Positions 24,912 through 32,421 of a DNA stretch of 64,000 nucleotides are shown in pieces. The notes beneath the pieces were generated by a model. That model worked only from the letters and a program-made list of their open reading frames with translations, did no database searches and was not told the DNA's origin. This stretch comes from DAOQAU01 sp964640325 (GTDB lineage Bacteria; Cyanobacteriota; Vampirovibrionia; Gastranaerophilales; Gastranaerophilaceae). The position numbers were made by a program, and so were the translations under genes. Location: assembly GCA_964640325.1 (NCBI GenBank), contig CAZXID010000007.1:1-64000 (forward strand), given 5' to 3'. The stretch's first letter is position 1; every line of letters starts with the position of its first letter.

Positions 24912-26447
24912 ATGACATCAATGTTTTGTTTTCAATGTGAGCAAACAGCTCAAGGAAAAGGTTGCACCATGCAGGGTGTTTGCGGTAAAAAAGCAGATAC
25001 TGCAAATTTGCAGGATGAATTAACAAGCACTTTAATTGAACTTGCAAATTCAAATGAACCTACCGAAGAAGTAACAAAAACCTTAATCGAAGGATTGTTT
25101 ACTACAATTACAAATGTGAACTTTGACGATGAATCACTGAAAGTTTTCACTAAAAAAGTTTCGGATTTGATAAAAAGACCGAATAATTTTGACATCAAAA
25201 CCGTTTGGGAATGCAATGAAGATATCAGAAGTTTAAAATCTTTAATCCTGTTCGGGCTTAAAGGTATTGCAGCATATGCTGAACACGCTTGGGTTTTAGG
25301 CTACAAAGACGAAGCTGTTAATAATTTCTTCTATGAAGCGCTGCAAGCAATTTCAAAAGATTTGGGCATTGAACAATTGCTTCTTTTGGTGTTAAAAACA
25401 GGTGAAATCAATTTAAAATGCATGGAGCTTTTAGACAGAGCAAATACAGAAACTTACGGTAATCCTGAGCCTACAAAGGTTACAACAAATATAGAAAAAG
25501 GGCCTTTTATTATTGTAACAGGCCATGATTTAAAAGACTTACACGCTCTTTTAGAGCAGACAAAAGGTAAAGGCATAAATATTTATACTCATGGTGAAAT
25601 GTTGCCCTGTCATGCTTATCCTCAATTGAAAAAACATTCACACTTAAAAGGTAATTTTGGTACGGCTTGGCAGAACCAGCAAAAAGAATTTGACAATGTG
25701 CCGGCTGCGATTTTGTTCACTACAAACTGCATTATGCCCGTAAAAGAAAGCTACAAAGACAGAGTGTTTACAACTGCTGTTGTTCAATATCCTGAAACGC
25801 TTCACATTGACGATAACAAAGATTTCACTCCTGTAATAGAAAAAGCTCTTGAATTGGGCGGATACTCCGAGGATAAAAGAATGACCGGTATCAACGGTGG
25901 TGATGTTTTGACTGTAGGGTTTGGACACCACACGGTAATGTCTGTTGCAGATAAAGTAATTGAAGGCGTTAAATCAGGAGCTATAAAACATTTCTTCTTG
26001 GTTGGGGGCTGTGATGGCGCAAAGCCGGGAAGAAATTATTATACAGAATTTGTTAAACAAACGCCCAAAGATACAATTATCTTGACGCTTGCTTGCGGAA
26101 AATATCGTTTTAATGATCTTGATTTGGGTGATATCGGCGGCATTCCAAGAATTCTTGATATGGGACAGTGTAATGATGCTTATTCTGCCATTCAAGTAGC
26201 AGTCGCTTTATCAAAAGCGTTTAACTGTTCGGTAAACGAATTGCCTTTGTCACTTGTGCTTTCTTGGTATGAACAAAAAGCGGTTTGTATTTTGCTTACA
26301 CTGTTGTACTTGGGAATTGAAAACATAAGACTTGGGCCAAGCTTGCCGGCTTTTGTTTCTCCGACGGTGTTAAACGTATTGGTAGATAAATTTAAAATTA
26401 AACCGATAACTACTCCAGAACAAGACCTAAAGGCAATTTTAGGATAA
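24912..26447 (+). CDS. hcp: Hybrid cluster protein (hydroxylamine reductase / NO reductase)
   Basis: Hcp holds a [4Fe-4S] or [2Fe-2S] cluster and a hybrid Fe-S-O cluster, and reduces nitric oxide or hydroxylamine under anaerobic nitrosative stress. The N-terminal cluster motif FCFQCEQTAQGKGC is at residues 4-17 with VCGK just after. GHDLKDL, CHAYPQL and TTNCIMP supply hybrid-cluster ligands, followed by GGCDGAKPGRNYYTEF and LACGKYRF. The 511 residues are close to the class with a short N-terminal region. AAGGAG precedes the ATG. The gene is flanked by an Rrf2 regulator and a cupin, with a terminator after it. Confidence 0.96.
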   Translation: MTSMFCFQCEQTAQGKGCTMQGVCGKKADTANLQDELTSTLIELANSNEPTEEVTKTLIEGLFTTITNVNFDDESLKVFTKKVSDLIKRPNNFDIKTVWECNEDIRSLKSLILFGLKGIAAYAEHAWVLGYKDEAVNNFFYEALQAISKDLGIEQLLLLVLKTGEINLKCMELLDRANTETYGNPEPTKVTTNIEKGPFIIVTGHDLKDLHALLEQTKGKGINIYTHGEMLPCHAYPQLKKHSHLKGNFGTAWQNQQKEFDNVPAAILFTTNCIMPVKESYKDRVFTTAVVQYPETLHIDDNKDFTPVIEKALELGGYSEDKRMTGINGGDVLTVGFGHHTVMSVADKVIEGVKSGAIKHFFLVGGCDGAKPGRNYYTEFVKQTPKDTIILTLACGKYRFNDLDLGDIGGIPRILDMGQCNDAYSAIQVAVALSKAFNCSVNELPLSLVLSWYEQKAVCILLTLLYLGIENIRLGPSLPAFVSPTVLNVLVDKFKIKPITTPEQDLKAILG

Positions 26448-26457
26448 ACAACCGATA

Positions 26458-26483
26458 GGGAGGTAAGTATTTGCCTCCCTTTT
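26458..26483 (+). terminator. Terminator after hcp
   Basis: GGGAGG and CCTCCC pair across a 10-nt loop and are followed by TTTTA. It lies between hcp and the cupin gene, so the cupin may be expressed by read-through or separately. Confidence 0.7.
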
Positions 26484-26510
26484 ATTTAAAAAAACATATA
26501 GGAGAAAAGT

Positions 26511-26828
26511 ATGACAAATGCATTTGCCAAAAAAATATTGAATTTAAAAGAATCAATTGAATATCAGGAAAATTCAATCGTGAGCAAAACCATTACCAAT
26601 AATACCAACAGCTCATTGACGCTTTTTGCTTTTGATTCGGGCCAGTCAATCGCTTCACACTCAGCACCCGTTGATGCTGTTGTCCAGTCAATTGAGGGCG
26701 AAGTAGAAATAACTATTTCAGGCGAAAAATTCAATCTAAAAGAGGGCAATATTATTTTGATGCCTAAGGGTGAGCCTCATGGGCTTGTGGCTTTAACTAA
26801 ATTTAAGATGGCTTTGTTTAAAGTATAG
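26511..26828 (+). CDS. Single-domain cupin protein
   Basis: The 105 residues form one small beta-barrel cupin. Motif 1 is degenerate (SIASHSAPVDAVVQSIEGEVEI, read in two parts) and motif 2 is LKEGNIILMPKGEPHGLVA, which keeps the PxGxxH core. It resembles small cupins found next to hcp or Rrf2 genes in anaerobes and may bind a metal. GGAG precedes the ATG. The enzymatic role, if any, is unknown; its position implies a part in the same stress response. Confidence 0.85.
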   Translation: MTNAFAKKILNLKESIEYQENSIVSKTITNNTNSSLTLFAFDSGQSIASHSAPVDAVVQSIEGEVEITISGEKFNLKEGNIILMPKGEPHGLVALTKFKMALFKV

Positions 26829-26840
26829 TTCAAGTAATTT

Positions 26841-27055
26841 AAAAAATGAAGACGGTGGCAAGCACACAAATTTATACGGACTTTGTCCTTGAAATTTAGC
26901 TGGTTGCATAGGTCATTTTACGGCTCGGATAAATCCTGCGCCTTAAATGTCCTAGCTATCTCATCCACTTAAAACAAAGCTTCGCTTTGCATTGGATTCG
27001 ACTTCCCATAAATCGAACTTTTTAAAATTATGACCTAAAGGTCAAATTGAAAAAA
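26841..27055. repeat. Region downstream of tmRNA with a copy of its 3' end
   Basis: No gene is seen here. Positions 26841-26858 match 27050-27067, the last bases of the tmRNA gene plus its flank, at 17 of 18 positions. Two small hairpins follow the tmRNA in its own direction: TGACC/GGTCA at 27031-27044, a weak terminator candidate, and CAAAG-CTTCG-CTTTG around 26984-26998. Confidence 0.5.
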
Positions 27056-27451
27056 TGGAGACGGTGGGGATCGAACCCACGTCCAAAATGGATTAGAGCA
27101 AATCTCTACGAGTGTAGATTTTGTCTTTCTCGCTAAAACCCAAGTAAAATCAAACTTGTTAGTTTTAGCAAAGCACTTTTAAGCGATACCCGCTTTGAGA
27201 AAAGTCTTGATGCGCTTAATTCTCATCCGCGCACTGCAACTTGCATAATTGTCCCTGCCCGCCGGCAAGCTGGGCAAGCAGAGAGGCTGACTACTTAAAA
27301 TTAATTAAGCAGCTAGAGCAGCAGCTCTAGAAAAATCAGCTTTAACTACGTTGTTTGTAGCATTTGTTTTTTTGCTCGTTGATAACTCGGAACAGCGCCG
27401 AGACTCGCAACTTACTGTAATCGACCATCCTGTCAAAGCCAGAACGTCCCC
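27056..27451 (-). ncRNA. ssrA: Transfer-messenger RNA (tmRNA)
   Basis: tmRNA rescues stalled ribosomes by acting as tRNA-Ala and then as template for a degradation tag. On the minus strand it starts GGGGACGTTCTGGCTTTGAC, the conserved 5' end, and finishes with a T arm (GGGTTCGATCCC region) and CGTCTCC-A. The two acceptor strands pair over 7 bp with one G-U. CCA is not encoded. The tag frame lies at 27305-27361. Length 396 nt, one piece and not permuted. The best promoter is about 200 bp upstream (27648-27681), beyond a copy of the gene's own 5' end. Confidence 0.95.
27305..27361 (-). other. tmRNA proteolysis-tag reading frame
   Basis: The resume codon GCT (Ala) opens a frame encoding ATNNVVKADFSRAAALAA and a TAA stop. 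The ending ALAA is what ClpXP-type proteases and SspB-like adaptors recognise; the N-terminal Ala-(x)-Asn-Asn-(I/V)-Val resembles cyanobacterial tags. Confidence 0.9.
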
Positions 27452-27637
27452 ATATTTAATTTTTAATGTTCAAATGGTTTACGTTTATTCTGATACGTCA
27501 AAGCCTAGTCACTATTGCATATCTCTGCTAAAGAGTGGACTATTTCAGCGTATCGTGACGCCATTTTCTATAATTCGAGCAAGCTCTCATTAAGAAAAGA
27601 AGGCGAACGTCCCCATATTTAATTTTTAATGTTCAAA
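27442..27637 (-). repeat. 33-bp direct repeat duplicating the tmRNA 5' end
   Basis: Positions 27442-27474 and 27605-27637 are identical over 33 bp. The repeat holds the first 10 nt of tmRNA (GGGGACGTTC) and 23 bp upstream. The segment between them includes a foldable stem (see 27492-27554). Confidence 0.9.
27492..27554. ncRNA. Foldable segment in the tmRNA leader
   Basis: GATACG and CGTATC enclose nested complementary arms TAGTCACT and AGTGGACTA (one bulge), with CTC/GAG inside. On the minus strand it contains GGCTTTGAC, identical to tmRNA nucleotides just after its 5' end. It may be a structured part of the tmRNA precursor; I do not recognise a known RNA family. Confidence 0.4.
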
Positions 27638-27647
27638 ATTGGTGTGT

Positions 27648-27681
27648 ATTATAAGTATAACCCACTTTTTTCTTTTTTCAA
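27648..27681 (-). promoter_or_regulatory. Likely tmRNA promoter
   Basis: On the minus strand TTGAAA (27676-27681), a 16-bp spacer and TATACT (27654-27659) are followed at once by TATAAT (27648-27653). Transcription would begin near 27641, upstream of the copied 5' end. Confidence 0.6.
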
Positions 27682-27718
27682 CCCGAAAAGGTTTATTTTT
27701 AAATTTTTTCCATCAAGA

Positions 27719-27777
27719 CATGAGATTCTGAATAAGTACGCTTGAAGTTCAGCCGATAACCCATGTTTCAGGATGAC
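27719..27777. repeat. Degenerate dispersed repeat, family A
   Basis: CATGAGATTCTGAA at the left and TTTCAGGATGAC at the right match the family, but the internal hairpins are eroded. It lies between tmRNA and the DapL-like gene. Confidence 0.45.
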
Positions 27778-27886
27778 GTGAAAGATTTTATCAACAAACT
27801 AAATCATTTACCCCAATGTTTAAGAATAGTAAAGAGGATGGTTTTTCCCCTAAAATCTGTTATAATATTGCTACACTGGGGGAGAA

Positions 27887-29083
27887 ATGAAAACAGACAA
27901 AAAAATTAATATAAAACCCGCTGATAAAATATTAAATCTGGAAAAATATATTTTTGCAGAACTTGACGAATGGAAACAAGAAGCTCGTGCAAAAGGAGCA
28001 GATTTAATAGATTTGGGCATAGGAAACCCTGATGGGCCCACCCCAAAGACTGTTGTAAAAGCTGCAATAAAATCAATAAAAAATCCTGCCTGCCACGGGT
28101 ATCCGTGTTTCAGAGGCAAACAGGAATTTCAAAACGCAATCAAAGAATGGATGAAGTTGCGCTACGGAATAAAAATGGATTCTGATTTCGGGATACAAAC
28201 ATTAAGCGGTGCAAAAGAAGGACTTGCTCATACAGCACTTGCTTTTACAAACCCGGGAGATATAAATATTGTTCCAGACCCTTATTATCCTGTTTTGTCG
28301 CGCGGGACTTGGATTTCAAGCGGAGACGTTTATCATGTGCCGCTTAAAGCAGAAAACAATTTTCTGCCTGATTTGGGCTCAATCCCAAAAGATGTTGCAA
28401 AGCGTGCAAAAATGTTTTTTATAAATTATCCAAACAATCCCACAGGTGCTGTTGCCACAAAAGATTTTTTGAAAAAACTCGTTGATTTTTGCACAAAAAA
28501 CAATATTCTGCTTGTTTATGATTTAGCCTACGGTGAAATCTGCTATGACGGTTACAGGCCGCCGAGTATTTTCAGCATTAAAGGCGCAAAAGATATTGCA
28601 ATAGAGTTTCACACATTTTCAAAAACCTTTAACATGGCAGGTTGGAGAGTCGGGTTTGTAATAGGCAAAAAAGAATTTATCGATGCAGTCCATGCCATGA
28701 AAACAAATACAGATTACGGCACCTCCACAATAGTTCAAGATGCTGCAATAGAAGCACTTAGAATGCCTTATGAAAATGTGGAAAAAATAGTTAAAAAATA
28801 TAAAAAACGCAGAGATTTTATGGTGTCAGCCATGAAAAAAATGGGCTGGGAAGTCAATAAAACGCCGGCCACAATGTATTTGTGGCTGAAAGTTCCAAAG
28901 GGCATGGGTTCAAAAGAATTTTGCAGAAAAACTATGGATAAAACAGGCGTGGTATTTACACCGGGTGTGGCATTTGGAAAACACTCCGACGGATTTTTCA
29001 GAGTTTCGCTGGTGCAGAGCCTTTCAAGATTAAAAGAAGCTATAAAAAGACTTGAAAAAGCAAACGTAAGATATACAGGATAA
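27887..29083 (+). CDS. Class I/II aminotransferase, LL-diaminopimelate aminotransferase-like
   Basis: This 398-residue fold-type I PLP enzyme has LGIGNPDGPTP near residue 43, the NYPNNPTGAVA motif near 185, DLAYGEICYDG near 218 and the Schiff-base lysine in HTFSKTFNMAGWRVGF near 250. The pattern is closest to LL-diaminopimelate aminotransferase (DapL) and related aspartate aminotransferases. DapL converts tetrahydrodipicolinate directly to LL-DAP for lysine and peptidoglycan synthesis and is used by cyanobacteria. TATAAT at 27861-27866 and GGGGGAG before the ATG mark a short leader. No dap genes are nearby, so the exact substrate is inferred. Confidence 0.83.
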   Translation: MKTDKKINIKPADKILNLEKYIFAELDEWKQEARAKGADLIDLGIGNPDGPTPKTVVKAAIKSIKNPACHGYPCFRGKQEFQNAIKEWMKLRYGIKMDSDFGIQTLSGAKEGLAHTALAFTNPGDINIVPDPYYPVLSRGTWISSGDVYHVPLKAENNFLPDLGSIPKDVAKRAKMFFINYPNNPTGAVATKDFLKKLVDFCTKNNILLVYDLAYGEICYDGYRPPSIFSIKGAKDIAIEFHTFSKTFNMAGWRVGFVIGKKEFIDAVHAMKTNTDYGTSTIVQDAAIEALRMPYENVEKIVKKYKKRRDFMVSAMKKMGWEVNKTPATMYLWLKVPKGMGSKEFCRKTMDKTGVVFTPGVAFGKHSDGFFRVSLVQSLSRLKEAIKRLEKANVRYTG

Positions 29084-29095
29084 ATTTAATAAACC

Positions 29096-29157
29096 GTCAC
29101 CCTGAATTTATTTCAGGGTCTATCAAATCTGAGATTCTGAAACAAGTTCAGAATGAC
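29096..29157. repeat. Dispersed palindromic repeat, family A
   Basis: It begins GTCACCCTGAA, with CCCTGAA...TTCAGGG as the first hairpin and TTCTGAAAC...GTTCAGAA as the second, then ATGAC. Paired changes between copies keep the stems, which suggests selection or mobility as a folded unit. Confidence 0.7.
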
Positions 29158-29174
29158 GGAATGGAAGTTAGAAA

Positions 29175-29918
29175 ATGAAAGTATTAAAAAGGAAAAAATT
29201 AATTTATTATTTATTAAGTGGGTTGGTATGCTTTATTTTAACTTTGCCATCGCATGCCAAATTTAATGCAGGAATTTCAAAAAGCCATTTTTACGACACC
29301 CAAAAGACAATTATGAAAGAAATTTCACCAAACATCGTGCCAAATACCGACAATTACTGGGAGAAAAACACTTTTTTCACAAACAAATATCTTCCGCTTT
29401 TTATGCTTTCAAACAAAGATTTGATAAGCTATTTGCCTCAAAAAAAACATAAAATTGTAAACAGGATGGTAATTCCTTCTGTTTATAATGTTTCTTTTAA
29501 ATCTATTCCGGTTACAAGTGTTTCTTTGGGGGGGGGCAAAAAGAGTGATAAGGTTTCAAGTCAGGAATTTGATGTTAAATGGACGATGCTCTATGAGCAG
29601 GCAAAAAATAAAGAAGCAGACAGTGACAAAAAAATCGAAACGGCCGTGGTTTTAAAAGAAAGTAAAAATATTTCAAATTATAATTTGGCTTTAGATTTAT
29701 TGGATGATGTTACAAGGCAAGAGCCTTACAATGCTTATGCATATAACCTTAAAGGCGATATTTACTTTGTCAAAAATGACAAGGAAAACGCCATGAAAAA
29801 TTATGTTGAAGCCTTAAAATTAAATCCTTTGAGCAAACAAAGCTGTTTGGGCATAGCAAAAATTCTTGAACCTACAAACAAAGAGCTTGCCCAAAAATAT
29901 TTTGAAAAAGCCAAGTAA
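29175..29918 (+). CDS. Secreted protein with C-terminal TPR motifs and a poly-G tract
   Basis: The 247-residue protein has a basic N terminus and a signal peptide (LIYYLLSGLVCFILTLPSHA). The middle part is not recognised. Residues about 165-245 form two to three TPR units (NYNLALDLLDDVTRQEP, then AYNLKGDIYFVKNDKENAMK). A run of nine G at 29528-29536 encodes the Gly stretch in SLGGGKKSD; in this A+T-rich DNA such a run is striking and could allow slippage. The ribosome binding site is weak (GGAAG). It ends 3 bp from the next convergent gene. No partner is evident. Confidence 0.75.
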   Translation: MKVLKRKKLIYYLLSGLVCFILTLPSHAKFNAGISKSHFYDTQKTIMKEISPNIVPNTDNYWEKNTFFTNKYLPLFMLSNKDLISYLPQKKHKIVNRMVIPSVYNVSFKSIPVTSVSLGGGKKSDKVSSQEFDVKWTMLYEQAKNKEADSDKKIETAVVLKESKNISNYNLALDLLDDVTRQEPYNAYAYNLKGDIYFVKNDKENAMKNYVEALKLNPLSKQSCLGIAKILEPTNKELAQKYFEKAK

Positions 29919-29921
29919 AAA

Positions 29922-30482
29922 TTACCAATCTAAGTCGTCGCCGTAAGCAGTACTATCATTATAGTATTGGCGAGGGCCATAGTATTGATATGTAATTGTT
30001 TGAATATCTTTTGGTAAGGTTTTAACAAAATTACCAAAGGCATCACGGACAATTCTTTGAGAGTATTCACCGGCAATGTAGGATTGGTTTTCATTGTTAC
30101 GACCGCGAATAAAAGCAAAGTCTATTTGTGCTTTTTCAGGTAAAGTTTTAACAAAATCAAGAAACTTTAAGGCCACTTTTGGCTGATTGTTTTTTACAGC
30201 TAAAATAAAAATATTTTCATTATTATCATTTTGCACTATAGGGATACAACTTTGGATATTTTTGGGTAATTTTTCAAAGCGTTTGATGATTTCAAGAGCT
30301 TTTTCTTGTTTATTTTCAATTATTGCATTTTGTAATATTCTATATTGCTCTTTAGCTTTTTCTTTGGATAAATCCGAGCAATTAAGCATTATGGGAAAAT
30401 GAAGCGGCTCATTGTTTTGGCGTTTATTTTCTGCGGGTTTTTTGCGCATAAATGTTTGATAAGAAATAATATTGACTTTCAT
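29922..30482 (-). CDS. Hypothetical protein with ankyrin-like helices
   Basis: The 186-residue protein is cytoplasmic by prediction. The central part repeats a helical pattern: ALEIIKRFEKLPKNIQSC, then ALKFLDFVKTLPEKAQIDF, then DAFGNFVKTLPKDIQTI. Each unit has a 'F-x-K-x-L-P-x-x-x-Q' ending, and the first two are followed by NDNNENIFILAVKNNQ or GRNNENQS, which looks like a degenerate ankyrin-type solenoid. An AAGGAGATG site precedes the ATG. Function unknown. The end is rich in Tyr and Asp. A solitary gene between two transcription units. Confidence 0.7.
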   Translation of the reverse strand: MKVNIISYQTFMRKKPAENKRQNNEPLHFPIMLNCSDLSKEKAKEQYRILQNAIIENKQEKALEIIKRFEKLPKNIQSCIPIVQNDNNENIFILAVKNNQPKVALKFLDFVKTLPEKAQIDFAFIRGRNNENQSYIAGEYSQRIVRDAFGNFVKTLPKDIQTITYQYYGPRQYYNDSTAYGDDLDW

Positions 30483-30572
30483 AAAAACATCTCCTTGTCT
30501 TTTAATAACATTTTAAAACGCAAAAGAAAAATTTTTGTCACCTTGGGAATAAAATATACACTTCTTAATAAA

Positions 30573-31103
30573 TTAATATTCTTGCAGTAAATCTTCTTCG
30601 TCGTCTTTTAACAAAGACAAATCATCGCTGTATGTGGCGTCAAAATCTTCAGGAAGCATTTCGGGCTCCGGCCAAATGGTTTCTTCATCAAAGCGGCAGG
30701 CATTCAGATTAAAACAACCTGCAAAATCAGAATTTGATAATTCGCTTTCCTGAAAAACTCCGCCTGCCATATCAGCTCCGGGGAAATTACAATAATTGAT
30801 TGACGCATAGCTGTAATCCGCACCTGTTAAAAGAGCTTCTGAAAAATCACATTCTAAAACGGTTGCTCTTGTAAAATCAACCGAAGTCAAATCTGAATTG
30901 TTAAAATTTATTGAAGTTAAATGGGCATCGGCAAAAGAGCTGGAATTTAAATCAACTTCAGAAAAATCCACATTATTTAAGATGCAATAAGAAAAATTCA
31001 TTTCACTTAAATCAATTTCTTCCTGACCTTTTTTCCATTCGTTAAATCTTTGCGGTGAAGCTTTAATTAAATTATATAAATCCTCTTTTGAATAATCGCT
31101 CAT
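30573..31103 (-). CDS. Pentapeptide-repeat protein
   Basis: The 176 residues contain a run of pentapeptide repeats, A(D/N)LxX-like, from about residue 33 to 135 (for example CILNNVDFSEVDLNSSSFAD, then FNNSDLTSVDFTRATVLECD). These fold as a right-handed quadrilateral beta-helix. The C-terminal 40 residues are highly acidic. Some relatives mimic DNA, others have unknown functions. It is the last gene of the run that starts with the HD-GYP protein, 22 bp after the response regulator, with its own AAAGGAG site, so a role in that signalling unit is possible. Confidence 0.85.
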   Translation of the reverse strand: MSDYSKEDLYNLIKASPQRFNEWKKGQEEIDLSEMNFSYCILNNVDFSEVDLNSSSFADAHLTSINFNNSDLTSVDFTRATVLECDFSEALLTGADYSYASINYCNFPGADMAGGVFQESELSNSDFAGCFNLNACRFDEETIWPEPEMLPEDFDATYSDDLSLLKDDEEDLLQEY

Positions 31104-31125
31104 TTTTTACCTTTCTCCTTTAATT

Positions 31126-31755
31126 TTACTGTTTAATCAAATTCATTTGCATAGCCAAAAGTACTGCCTGCGTGCGGTTTGTAACTTTCAGCTTTTTAAA
31201 TATACTGTTAAGATGTGTTTTTACCGTAACTTCTTTTACAAAAAGTTTGTTTGCTATAGTTTGGTTGTTGGCGCCTTTTGCAACAAGTGTTAAAACTTCT
31301 ATTTCTCTGAGTGTAAGAGGTTCGACAGGTTCTTCCGAGCCAAAGGGAAGTTCGTGTATTTTTGTATTTTCTTTATTCCAAACACAGCGCCGCAAGACAG
31401 CGTCAATTCTTGCCAGAAGATTTGGCAGAACAAAAGGTTTTACAATATAATCATCTGCTCCGATTTTAAGACCTGATACCATTTTTTGTTCTTCGTTTAC
31501 CGCTGTTAGCATAATAACCGGCAAATGCTTTGTTTTTTCATTGTTTCTTATAGCTTTTAGAGTATCCCACCCGTTGAGGTTGGGCATCATAACATCAAGC
31601 AAAACAAGGTCATACTTTTTTTCGGTTTTGGCAAGAATTTTAAGCGCTTGTACACCGTCTACTGCTACCTTGACTTCATATCCGTACATGGGAAGGGCAT
31701 CTTGTAAATATTTGGGATTGTCATCCACTATTAAAATTCTTGCTAATTGTGACAT
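31126..31755 (-). CDS. NarL/FixJ-type response regulator (REC-LuxR HTH)
   Basis: A 209-residue two-domain regulator. The receiver (about 1-122) has the acidic pair in VDDN, the phosphoacceptor Asp in LLDVMMPNLNGWD and the Lys in IVKPF. The LuxR-type helix-turn-helix spans about 145-205 with LTLREIEVLTLVAKGANNQ and TVKTHLNSIFKKL. It is one of two response regulators in tandem; no histidine kinase lies in this block, so phosphorylation must come from elsewhere, for example the kinase at 48.2 kb. AGGTG precedes the ATG. Confidence 0.93.
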   Translation of the reverse strand: MSQLARILIVDDNPKYLQDALPMYGYEVKVAVDGVQALKILAKTEKKYDLVLLDVMMPNLNGWDTLKAIRNNEKTKHLPVIMLTAVNEEQKMVSGLKIGADDYIVKPFVLPNLLARIDAVLRRCVWNKENTKIHELPFGSEEPVEPLTLREIEVLTLVAKGANNQTIANKLFVKEVTVKTHLNSIFKKLKVTNRTQAVLLAMQMNLIKQ

Positions 31756-31763
31756 AATTCACC

Positions 31764-32411
31764 TTACACTATCTTGTATTTGAGGGCTTTTAGGGCTGCC
31801 TGCAGTCTGTCGTCTACTTCCAATTTTTGCAAAATACTTGCCACATGGGCTTTTGTGGTATTTATGCTTATAAAAAGCTCTTTTGCGATTTGATTGTTAC
31901 TGAGTCCTTGAGTTATTAATTTTAAAATCTGAGCTTCTCTTGAGGTTAAATTATAATCATTTTTTTCTTCATTTTCAATATAATTTTCATTTGCGGCCGC
32001 TCTTAAAACAACATGCGCTATACTTGGGTCAAACCAAGAAGCGCCTTCAAGTACTGATTTTACTACTTCAAGAAGTCGCTGAGGATTAATTTCTTTTGAG
32101 CAATAAGCATTTGCGCCAGCCTTTAGGCTGCTTAAGACTTCTTTTTCATCGTTATGAGAAGTCAGTATGACAACTTTTACATCTTTATTTTTGTTTCGAA
32201 TTTTTTTTGTCGCTTCAATACCGTTTATATTTGGAAGCCCCAAATCCATAATTATTGAGTCAATATTGTTGTTGTTTATTATTTCAAAAGCTTTTTCGGC
32301 ACAATCTGCTTCAAAAACCGCTTTGACAAAATCTTGTCCGTCAAAAGTGGTTTTCAAGCCGAACCTTGTAAGTTCATGGTCTTCTACTATAAGAATGTTG
32401 CTTTTTTTCAT
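31764..32411 (-). CDS. NarL/FixJ-type response regulator (REC-LuxR HTH)
   Basis: A 215-residue regulator with receiver residues VEDHE, the Asp in IIMDLGLPNINGIE, Thr in ILTSHND and Lys in CSKEINP. The C-terminal LuxR HTH has LTSREAQILKLITQGLSNNQ and TTKAHVASILQKLEVDDR. It is closer to the regulator at 53164-53832 than to its direct neighbour, judging by the shared GIEATKKI/GIETTKKI and DDRxQAAxKALK segments. It lies 8 bp before the next response regulator and 10 bp after the TPR gene, so all four probably form one transcript. Confidence 0.93.
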   Translation of the reverse strand: MKKSNILIVEDHELTRFGLKTTFDGQDFVKAVFEADCAEKAFEIINNNNIDSIIMDLGLPNINGIEATKKIRNKNKDVKVVILTSHNDEKEVLSSLKAGANAYCSKEINPQRLLEVVKSVLEGASWFDPSIAHVVLRAAANENYIENEEKNDYNLTSREAQILKLITQGLSNNQIAKELFISINTTKAHVASILQKLEVDDRLQAALKALKYKIV

Positions 32412-32421
32412 CAGATGTCCG

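Noticed and set aside
27351..27593. Plus-strand open frame of 80 codons overlapping tmRNA
   Set aside because: It lies antisense to the tmRNA and its duplicated leader; the RNA features explain the sequence.
26829..27886. CRISPR array or riboswitch in the tmRNA region
   Set aside because: Only two repeat copies are present with unequal flanks, and no known riboswitch consensus could be matched by eye.
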